NCBI GenBank assembly: GCA_015478675.1
Contig: JADMIH010000002.1
Location: 1 to 64,000 of the forward strand
Source: Chloroflexota bacterium
Lineage (GTDB): Bacteria > Chloroflexota > Chloroflexia > QHBQ01 > JADMIH01
Direction: 5' to 3'
DNA: 64,000 bases
Shown: positions 32,619-39,861 of the stretch, piece by piece
Layout: each line of letters opens with the position of its first letter
Position numbering within the stretch: the stretch's first letter is position 1
Notes under the pieces: generated by a model
What the model saw: only the letters and a program-made list of their open reading frames with translations
Told to the model about the DNA's origin: nothing
The model's database searches: none
Translations under genes and position numbers: made by a program

Positions 32619-34420
32619 CTAGGACGGCAAAATGAGCTTGAGTAGGTGCATTTCTTGCTGAGAGGGTCACATTATCCTGATTGCGGAGTAAATCGAATGG
32701 CAAGAAAGCAACATCGACCGGCAGCTACGTCGGAAATGACACTCAAGCCCCTGCACCACCATTGCTCGGTGTGCGGCAACAGTTCGTGGGTAGCTTACCA
32801 CAACAGGCGCACCATCTCCACATTGGAGGGTGTTCGTCGCTTGACGCTGGTAATCCGCCGGTGCCAAAACCCGCAGTGCCCCCTCTACCACCGACCTTAC
32901 CGCCCAGAAGAAGAAGGTGTACTTGCCTTGCCAGGAGGTGAGTTCGGCCTGGATGTCATAGCGATGGTGGGTGCTCTACGCTATGGGCAGCATCGCTCGG
33001 TGCCTGAGATCCACAGAGAGCTACTCGCACGTGGTGTCGAGATTTCAGAGCGAAGTGTGACCAATTTGCTTGAGCGTTATGAGGAACTGGTGGCTTTACG
33101 ATTAGCAGACCACTCCCACCTACAAGCACGGCTAAGTGAGCAAGGATACGTCATCCTGGCAATAGATGGGCTGCAACCGGACATGGGACATGAGGTGCTG
33201 TGGGTGCTGCGTGACTGCGTATCGGGAGAGGTATTGCTGGCCCGCAGCCTGTTGAGTGCAGCCGAAGAAGAGTTGGTCGAACTGTTGCAAGAGGTCGCTC
33301 ACACCCTCCAAACCTTGCAAGTGCTGCATAAGCGGGATAAACGCGACCCCCAAAACCCTGACGCTGAGGCCAAACCGAAATCAATACAAATACGCGGTGT
33401 GATCTCTGATGGGCAGCGCTCGATCAGAAACGCAGTGCGCACAGCTCTACCTGGCGTACCACACCAGTTGTGCCAGTTCCACTATCTACGAGAAGCAGCA
33501 AAGCCTGTGTACGAAGCTGATCGCCATGCCAAGAAGGAACTAAAGATGCATGTACGTGGGGTGCGACCCATAGAGAGGCTAGTTGAAAGTCAGGGCGGAC
33601 CGCAAGGCCAGCAAGCCCAAGTCGTACAGGGCTACTGCCTGGCTGTCAGAAGCGCCCTTACGGATGATGGCCGACCTCCACTTAGCGCTCCTGGGCTCAA
33701 GTTGTATGAGCGCCTCAGGGCAATTCGTGATTCCATCGAGAGAGTTGGCACAGCCGCGGAAAAAGGGGGCGCACCCTCCCTAAAGCACTAACTCGTCTGC
33801 ACAGGCTGCTTGCTTATGGGCTGAGCAAGACCGAGCAGAGTTGGCCGCAGATATGTATCGGCTATGGTTGGGTATATCAAGCTCAGCACTTGCTCACAAA
33901 CAAAGAAGGCTTGTGTGTGGAAGAGTTACGCCGTGCTTACCGTCAACTGCTGGCTCAGATGTTGGCTCATCGGCGAGATCAAGAAGCGACTGGGACTGGA
34001 GCATCAGGTTGGCTGAATGGCGCGGTTACCCAGTTCATGAAGGTAACCAGGAGCTACTGGAAGGGGTTGTTTCGGTGTTACGAGCATGCGAGTGTGGGTC
34101 TACCACGCACCAACAACGAGTTGGAGCAGTTCTTCGGTTCGGTACGCTACCGAGAGCGGAGAGCAAGTGGCAGAAAGGGGGCTTCTCCCGCCATCGTGGT
34201 ACGAGGCAATGTGAGAGTGATAGCTGCGGTGGCTACTCCCGTAGAGGGTTTGCGGGCGGATGACATTTGTCCCATAGATACTACACAGTGGATGGTACTG
34301 CGTAGGTCCCTTGAGCGAAGGCAGGAGGGTCGCCGTGCTCAGTTACGATTCCGCAGGGATACAACGGTTTACCTTGCCAAGCTCGAAGATGACCTACTCA
34401 AGCTCATTTTGCCGTCCTAG
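32619..34420 (+). mobile_element. Nested IS with 29-bp perfect inverted repeats
   Basis: Perfect 29-bp ends (32619-32647, 34392-34420) start CTAGGACGGCAAAATG. Both flanks are runs of seven A. If the original target held eight A, a 6-bp duplication explains the count and restores the IS630 frame as ...RKKKRRDLLIERA. The family is unclear: ISL3-like zinc-finger N-terminus, otherwise unclassified. Confidence 0.9.
32697..34420 (+). pseudogene. Nested-IS transposase, frameshifted
   Basis: The first part (32697-33791) has a zinc-finger start (CSVCGNSSW...CQNPQCPLYH), an HTH-like stretch and ILAIDGLQPD, VISDGQRSIRNAV as likely catalytic Asp sites. A stop at 33789 is followed in the -1 frame by a continuous remainder (from about 33782) with TNNELEQFFGSVRYRERR as the likely Glu site. 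The switch lies after GAAAAAGGGGGC (33759-33770), which may be a slippage site, so the frameshift could be programmed or a mutation. ATG at 32697 has GGAG 8 nt upstream. The stop codon TAG is the last three bases of the right inverted repeat. Confidence 0.8.
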
Positions 34421-35058
34421 AAAAAAAGCGGCGCGACCTGTTGATTGAGCGAGCCACCAAGCGTGCTCAAGAAGGTTGGGTGGTCGGCTACGGTGACGAA
34501 GTATGGTGGAGCAGGTTGGCGCAGCCTCGAATGCACGCTTGGTGTGATGAAGGGCAGCCCTTGCGCTTGCAGGAGTTTGGGGTTGATAAAGAAGACCCGG
34601 ATCCAAAGGCGTTGTGTTGCTATGGGTTGTTGCGTGCTGACACAAATAGGGTATGGTTGCGCTTTGTTGATGGACGACCAGTCAGCCATGTGACCACAGC
34701 CTACTTGGAATGGGTGTGTGAGCGCCTGGATGCCGAAGGCAAGCGAGTGTTGGTGCTCATATGGGACAACGCCACTTGGCACATCAGTCGTGAAGTAATG
34801 AGTTGGATAAGCCAACACAACCATTTGGTGCTTGCTGGCTGGCGAGAAGGCGCAGAGGGCAAGAGTGGTGTTCAGATAATCCCCTGCTTTTTGCCAATCA
34901 AAAGTCCCTGGCTCAACCCGATTGAGCCGCGCTGGGTGCATGGCAAGCGAGCAGTGGCCGAGCCTGCCAGCAAGCTGACCGCACAGCAGTTGGCTGACCG
35001 TGTTTGTGACTATTTTGGTTCTGTCCACCATGAGCATCTCAAACAATACCTTTCGTGA
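34421..35058 (+). pseudogene. IS630 transposase, C-terminal DDE part
   Basis: It resumes as KRRDLLIERATKRAQ and carries the DDE residues in GYGDEVWW, LIWDNATWH and NPIEPRW, all present. Reading frame relative to the N-terminal part is restored only if the A-run had eight residues. Without its N-terminal HTH it cannot be active alone. Confidence 0.88.
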
Positions 35059-35068
35059 TTATGCACTA

Positions 35069-35686
35069 ATGAACAACACAGCGCCTTCAGAACTGCAACA
35101 CGATTCGATCAGCGATGGGCCCCTGAATTCGTTTAGGGCGATAGAAATCGAGGCGACCATCCACGCTCTCGAGCAGCGGGCCACGCAGCTTGAAGAGGCA
35201 CGCTACGAGGCTCTGCGCGAGGTGAGAGGTGCCACACGGCGCGTTACCGAGTTGAGTCTGCAAGCGATGGAAGCCCGAATGCGGCTGTGCGCGCTCATCG
35301 AGTGCGAGCCATTACAGAAGGACGCGCGCATCGGCAAGCGCGACCGTCCGGCCATCTTGCAACTGGCGCACATGTATTTCGATGAGCCCGGCAAGTACCG
35401 CCTGGTGATGTGTGCTCGCTATGATGGGGCGTGCACGACATCAGAACAAGTAGGCGAGCCTGAATGGTGCTCGAAGGTGGTGTATGACACCATGCGGCCC
35501 GAAGGCAAGGGCTCACTTGCGCTTGCAGATGCTGTACGTGCAGCGTACAGGGCAGCAGAAACACGGGGCTACAGATTGGTCTGGACGACAGCCGAAATAC
35601 CTGGTGACCATAAGCCGGGATCAATTACGTCCCCCGGCCAATATAGCTGTGCGACTGAAGTGCTCTGCCATGAGCAAGAAGTCTGA
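35069..35686 (+). CDS. Unknown coiled-coil protein cut off from its ribosome site by IS630
   Basis: 205 residues from the ATG at 35069, three bases past the right end of the IS. Removing the IS joins GGAGCTTCCTA to the ATG, giving GGAG 7 nt before the start, so the IS went in between ribosome site and start codon. The first half is a coiled coil (IEIEATIHALEQRATQLEEARYEALREV), the second half globular (YRLVMCARYDGACTTSEQVGEPEWCSKV). It was probably the next gene of the small-protein operon. Current translation may rely on IS sequence or be lost. Confidence 0.65.
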   Translation: MNNTAPSELQHDSISDGPLNSFRAIEIEATIHALEQRATQLEEARYEALREVRGATRRVTELSLQAMEARMRLCALIECEPLQKDARIGKRDRPAILQLAHMYFDEPGKYRLVMCARYDGACTTSEQVGEPEWCSKVVYDTMRPEGKGSLALADAVRAAYRAAETRGYRLVWTTAEIPGDHKPGSITSPGQYSCATEVLCHEQEV

Positions 35687-35828
35687 AGAGGACGCGCAAG
35701 CAGGTCTGCTACCTGGCGGAACCCCGCCCAAATCGGAAGGTGATCTGCAGGCACGCTTTCCTTCTCGTCGCCTAACGATGTCACATGAGTGCAGACACGC
35801 TGCCACAGAGACGAAGGCAAAGGCGTAA
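35670..35828 (+). CDS. Short ORF overlapping the previous stop
   Basis: 52 residues, MSKKSEEDAQAGLLPGG..., overlapping the end of the previous gene. Hydrophilic, no recognisable family and a weak ribosome site. Possible small gene. Confidence 0.3.
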   Translation: MSKKSEEDAQAGLLPGGTPPKSEGDLQARFPSRRLTMSHECRHAATETKAKA

Positions 35829-36122
35829 TCAGGGCCCATCTACTGATGGTCCGTCAGGCAAGTGTACCTGCGAGACCGAGGATGAACCGGTCGGATAGGA
35901 AGGGCGTATCGCCAGCTCTACCGATCCAACCTTTACAGGTTCTACCAATTTGTCCATGCCACGCAAGTATCACAAACCCAGCATTTGCTGGTCTGATGTA
36001 GCAACAAGAGCAGAACCCCGGACAGTTCCTACATGTCGGCATGACATGACAGCAAGCCAATTGACCAGAATCAAGCGCGAGATCGGCGCGATTCCCGGCA
36101 GCGGAGCGTTTCGCCTGGGCCG
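35829..36122 (+). other. Intergenic, no gene seen
   Basis: No plausible gene. It leads into the SARP-type promoter that drives dnaA-like and SARP genes. No DnaA boxes (TTATCCACA-like) were found in the region upstream of the dnaA-like gene. Confidence 0.45.
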
Positions 36123-36155
36123 GTGACAATTATGTGACCTTGTGCCCGCTACACT
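36123..36155 (+). promoter_or_regulatory. SARP-type promoter of the dnaA-SARP operon
   Basis: GTGACA (36123-36128), 5 bp, GTGACC (36134-36139), 10 bp, TACACT (36150-36155). Spacing is identical to the three promoters of the transfer operons. Because the SARP gene lies in this operon, positive autoregulation is expected. Confidence 0.75.
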
Positions 36156-36238
36156 ACGAACAACCCTGATGCACTGCGGGTTAGAGATGCGAACATCTGG
36201 TACATAGGAAAATCGGAGAGTGCAGAAAGGATGAAGCC

Positions 36239-37933
36239 ATGGAGATGATGACAGACTCGGCTAATGGCCCAGCTACAGGAATTATAGACATGCGCGAGGT
36301 ATGGAGCTCGACCCTGGCAGCTCTGAAGGAGCAGGTGCCGGAACCTAGCTTCCGGACCTGGCTGGAGGGCACACGGCTGAACGAGATCAAAGGGAGTCGA
36401 GCCGGGGTACCTACGGCAGTGATTGCCGTCCCCTCAACCTTCGCCGCCGAATGGCTGCAGCGTCGCTACAGCAGGTCAATCGCTGAGGCATTGAAGATGC
36501 GCCTGGGCCGCTCCGTCGGCGTTGCATTCACGGTGGAGGCCCCGCCGGCGCGCCGCACAAGCCGAGCAATACACGCGCTCGATGGCATCCCCTATGTCCC
36601 ATATGTCACTCACGACAGCCAGGCTGAAGAGCACCTTATGCCGATGGCAGTTGGACAATCGGGACCACTCCCCCTGAGCGCCGGGCGCGCCCCGTCGAAC
36701 AGGGCTGGCACATACCCAGCCCATTCTACGCCAAATCCAAACGAGCGTGCCAAGGATGATCGAATCGAGCACTCTGAAGTGCGGGCACTACACTCGGAGC
36801 AAATACTAACAGGACCAATCCGAACACCAGGAGGTGCCAGCCTGCATGCCAACTCAGTTCCCACCCCGGTGCTCAATCCGCGATATACCTTCGACCGCTT
36901 CCTGGTAGGCAGAGGCAACCAGCTTGCAGCGTCGGTCGCGCGCCGCGTAGCCGAGGAGCCGGGCGCAGCATACAACCCTCTCTTCATCTACGGCTACCGC
37001 GGCGTTGGCAAGACCCACCTCCTGCAGGCCACAGGCAACGACGCCCACGCTCGCATGAGGTCGCGTGTGGTGTGCTTATCAGCTATGCTATTCGACAATC
37101 CTACAGCCGCTTCCAGGCTTGCCACTCCGGACGCGCCCAGGAGCATAGACTTGCTGCTGGTTGATGACCTGCACCTCATAGCGGGCGCAAGCGGGCGCGC
37201 CGCTCAGAGATCGCTGGCGATGCTGGTGGAAGCGATGCTCGCAGCAGGAAAGGGTGTAGTCGTGACGGCCCCACAACCACCGGACTCTATGCTGGCATTA
37301 CACGAGACTCTGCACTTCCGGCTCAGAGGAGGCATGGTGGTGGCGCTGGAGATGCCGGATGCTGAACTGCGCCTGAGGGCGGCAGGCCAGTTGGTTGAGC
37401 AGGCTGGTGCACCGGTGGGTCCGGGCGTCGTGGAGTTGCTGGCTTCCACCAGAAAGAGCATGGCGGAGCTATACGCCACCTGGGAACGTGTGATGGCCAG
37501 ATGCGGTCAGAGCGATCAGACAGGGACCCAGGAACAAACAAGATCGGTAAGCCCGCAGGATGTGCAGGCGGTGCTTGCTGAAATCGATTCCGAAGCCACG
37601 TTCAGACCACATTTGAGGCCGGATGGGATTATCGACCAGGTCGCATCCTACTTCGATCTGGAGATAAACGAACTGTGTGATGCCTCGCGGGAGCGGCGAG
37701 TTATGGTCCCGAGGCAGATCGCAATGTATCTGATTCGCGAGCAGACTGATCGGCCCTACCAGTGGATAGCGCATCGCTTCGGCCGTCAGGACCACACTAC
37801 GGCCATGCATTCATGTGCCAGGATAGAGGGCTTGTTGGAAACCGACCCGGAAGTCAAGCAGTCGGTGCTCGAACTGCGCCAAATGATATTCGGGGAGCAT
37901 CAGCGCTCTGATGCAATTCGGTTGGCCGGCTAG
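36239..37933 (+). CDS. DnaA paralogue
   Basis: 564 residues. Domain I: VWSSTLAALKEQVPEPSFRTWL. A long linker (residues ~100-210). Domain III AAA+: YTFDRFLVGRGNQLA, Walker A YRGVGKTHLL, Walker B LLLVDDLHLIAG. Domain IV: RRVMVPRQIAMYLIREQTDRPYQWIAHRFGRQDHTTAMHSC, the DnaA box-binding signature. All parts of a replication initiator are present but diverged (GRQDHTT for GGRDHTT). dnaN is not next to it, and it shares an operon with the SARP gene on a mobile element, so it is probably the element's own initiator or regulator. ATG at 36239 has AAGGA upstream. Confidence 0.88.
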   Translation: MEMMTDSANGPATGIIDMREVWSSTLAALKEQVPEPSFRTWLEGTRLNEIKGSRAGVPTAVIAVPSTFAAEWLQRRYSRSIAEALKMRLGRSVGVAFTVEAPPARRTSRAIHALDGIPYVPYVTHDSQAEEHLMPMAVGQSGPLPLSAGRAPSNRAGTYPAHSTPNPNERAKDDRIEHSEVRALHSEQILTGPIRTPGGASLHANSVPTPVLNPRYTFDRFLVGRGNQLAASVARRVAEEPGAAYNPLFIYGYRGVGKTHLLQATGNDAHARMRSRVVCLSAMLFDNPTAASRLATPDAPRSIDLLLVDDLHLIAGASGRAAQRSLAMLVEAMLAAGKGVVVTAPQPPDSMLALHETLHFRLRGGMVVALEMPDAELRLRAAGQLVEQAGAPVGPGVVELLASTRKSMAELYATWERVMARCGQSDQTGTQEQTRSVSPQDVQAVLAEIDSEATFRPHLRPDGIIDQVASYFDLEINELCDASRERRVMVPRQIAMYLIREQTDRPYQWIAHRFGRQDHTTAMHSCARIEGLLETDPEVKQSVLELRQMIFGEHQRSDAIRLAG

Positions 37934-37990
37934 GCACGCAGGCAGAGTTCGTTGTCACACTATTGGTTTTCGTGAAGGAAGTACAGAAGT

Positions 37991-39316
37991 ATGCCAGCAC
38001 ATGGAATCAAGCACGAGGACGCGATTAGTTTCCCTTCCCTTCTCACTTCTGCCGCTGACTTGAGAGAGATTATTTCAACGTCGCCGTCAGTCGCGAACCT
38101 GCTGCCCCGCCTGATGCGCACCATGGCGGACGAGATAGAGAGGGCATCCTGTGCCCATTCGGCTTCTCCAGCACGTCCGATCGCCGATCCGCCTCAGCCC
38201 CTGGCTCCGGTAGACCTCCGGTCCCTTGCGCGTGAGGTCGCATCCGGCCTTTCAGTGACACTGAGCGACCACCTGGTCAGAAGCCTTGAGTCCGTGGCTT
38301 GTGGCATACGAGACATGCCTGGTATGCCTGTTATGCCCGACGGATCGGTACAGCTGGCAGCTGCCCGGCCTGAGCAGGGATCCACACCTGAGCATCCCAG
38401 CTCAAAGGGCGATAAGCCGCCAGTCAGGGGGCGCTTACGCCTTAAGCTGCTCGGCTCACCGGAGATCACCCTCGACGGGGCAAGGCTGAAAGCCCTGGAG
38501 CGATGTACTCGCGCCTCACTGATCATCTATATACTGGCGCTGCACCCCCGAGGTTTGAGTAGTGAGCGCCTTGCTGCCTATATTGCCTCAGACTCGGGGT
38601 ACACAGATACGTTCGATTCGGGCGCCAACATGGGGTTGGGTGCCGTGCGTACTTTCGTCTGGCGTCTGCGCAAGTTAGCAGGATGGTCAGATATAGTCGT
38701 TTCCCCTGAAGAGCAAGGGGGTTACCAGAGCAGGTACAGATTACCAGACGACACGACATGCGACCTGTGGGAGTTCGAGGCCAAACTGGACGAGGCGGGG
38801 CGCCTGGCCGTACGAGCCAACATTGAGCCGGATGCTGCCCATCACGCGGCTGCTCTACGGCAGGACGCTATCCTGCTTTACCAGGGAGAATTCTGCAAAG
38901 GAATAGGCACTGGAGCCATATCGGATGCTGCCGAGTATTTGCGTCAAAGGTACTTGCAGGCGGTGCTGCTACAGGCCAGTTACTGGAAGGACAAAGCCAC
39001 GGCATTACGGCGAGCGCGCGAGGGCAGTGGCTGTGCAGTTCGAGCATCGGTGCAGGAGGAGAGCGCCTGGCTCGAAGCCTTGAGCAACTATAGATTGGCT
39101 ACTCAGGTTGAGCCATATGATGAGGCGGCGTATGCGGGAGCCATGCTGTGCCAGGCGCATCTGGGGCAGCGCAAAGGCATAAAGAAAACGCTGGCCCGTT
39201 GCTCGCGGGTACTCAACACCGAGCTAGATGTGAACCCTCGGCCGACTACGATCCGAACTGCCCGGGAATGCCTTCAAATCGCTTCGGGGGTAAGCCCTAT
39301 CCCATACACTGCCTGA
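37991..39316 (+). CDS. SARP-family regulator with BTAD domain
   Basis: 441 residues. An extra N-terminal region of about 145 residues precedes the OmpR-like winged helix (LRLKLLGSPEITLDGARLKALERCTRASL, VRTFVWRLRKLAG, GYQSRYRLP), then the BTAD repeat domain (DLWEFEAKLDEAGRLAV, YLRQRYLQAVLLQASYW, YRLATQVEPYDEAAYAG, LNTELDVNPRPTTIR). SARPs bind two direct repeats one helical turn apart and activate transcription at promoters lacking a good -35. Four such sites precede the transfer operons and its own operon. No phospho-acceptor or AAA+ domain; activation may be by level alone. The gene end is 7 bp from the convergent rhodanese readthrough end. Confidence 0.88.
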   Translation: MPAHGIKHEDAISFPSLLTSAADLREIISTSPSVANLLPRLMRTMADEIERASCAHSASPARPIADPPQPLAPVDLRSLAREVASGLSVTLSDHLVRSLESVACGIRDMPGMPVMPDGSVQLAAARPEQGSTPEHPSSKGDKPPVRGRLRLKLLGSPEITLDGARLKALERCTRASLIIYILALHPRGLSSERLAAYIASDSGYTDTFDSGANMGLGAVRTFVWRLRKLAGWSDIVVSPEEQGGYQSRYRLPDDTTCDLWEFEAKLDEAGRLAVRANIEPDAAHHAAALRQDAILLYQGEFCKGIGTGAISDAAEYLRQRYLQAVLLQASYWKDKATALRRAREGSGCAVRASVQEESAWLEALSNYRLATQVEPYDEAAYAGAMLCQAHLGQRKGIKKTLARCSRVLNTELDVNPRPTTIRTARECLQIASGVSPIPYTA

Positions 39317-39323
39317 TAAGCGG

Positions 39324-39860
39324 CTACTTGCCGTACACAGGATATCCGTGAGGATCCGTCATATTCATCCGCAGCCATTCTGCCCACCCACCAGCCAGCA
39401 CCCGCACATCCGGATATTCCATCTTCTTCAACAGGAGTGCTGCACGGGCACTCATTTGCTCTGTCGGTCACGCGCAATACAGCACGATGAGAGCGTCAGA
39501 GCGCGAGGGAGCCACCACCGACGTAATACGTGCTTCCAGTTCGGCCTCGGGAATGGATAGCGCCCCGCGTATGTGGCCCTCCGAGTAGAGTGCCTGGGAG
39601 CGGACATCGATCAAATACAGGTTGCCCTCGCTCCCCTGCTGCCCAGGGCCACGGGTAGCCATCTGAAGAGTGCCAAACCCAGCCGCTCTGTCGTACATCA
39701 GCTTGAAATCGCTGATTTTTATCCGCGGCACGGATGCGACACTGGCATCATCCCCATTGGATATCTCGCTATACACGTGATAGCCCCAGGCGGCTAAGAG
39801 GACGAGCAAAGCACCGGCCATAATGCTTACCAATCGCTTCCGGTCTGTGGTAACTACCAT
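39324..39860 (-). CDS. Membrane-anchored rhodanese, candidate selenoprotein (in-frame UGA)
   Basis: 178 residues if the UGA at 39470-39468 is read. One N-terminal membrane helix (residues 9-29) anchors it, then a rhodanese domain: YLIDVRSQALYSEGHIRGALSIPEAEL, LIVLYCA, UGA, then PTEQMSARAALLLKKMEYPDVRVLAGGWAEW to a TAG stop at 39324. Rhodaneses carry YCxCP or a single Cys here; the UGA takes the place of the second Cys. The family continues unbroken past UGA, and a hairpin follows. It overlaps the coupling-like ATPase gene's end with GAGGAGG just before its ATG. If UGA is not read, the product is a truncated 130-residue protein. Selenocysteine, or a nonsense mutation of a Cys codon, are the two explanations. 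Confidence 0.75.
39431..39470 (-). promoter_or_regulatory. SECIS-like hairpin after UGA
   Basis: Minus strand: 14 nt after the UGA comes GAGTGC (39453-39448), a 7-nt loop CCGTGCA, GCACTC (39440-39435), with an outer ACAG/CTGT pair and a 7-nt one-sided bulge ending in U. The loop begins 20 nt after the UGA, within the usual 16-37 nt. The G is the third loop base, where the standard bacterial consensus wants it in the first two, so fit is partial. Confidence 0.5.
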
Positions 39861-39861
39861 C

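Larger units (their letters stand above)
32054..35066 (+). mobile_element. IS630-family element, interrupted by a second IS
   Basis: Matching terminal inverted repeats of 23 bp start TGCATAATCACG (32055-32077 and 35043-35065). The ends are flanked by TA (32052-32053 and 35067-35068), the target site of IS630/Tc1-mariner elements. One transposase gene is split by a nested element at 32619-34420. Excising it leaves about 1.2 kb, typical for the family. Confidence 0.9.

Noticed and set aside
32062..32703. 213-codon minus-strand ORF over the IS630 end
   Set aside because: Antisense to the IS630 transposase and runs across an IS boundary.
35829..36238. DnaA-box cluster upstream of the dnaA-like gene
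   Set aside because: No TTATCCACA-like sequence found; only the SARP-type promoter was visible.
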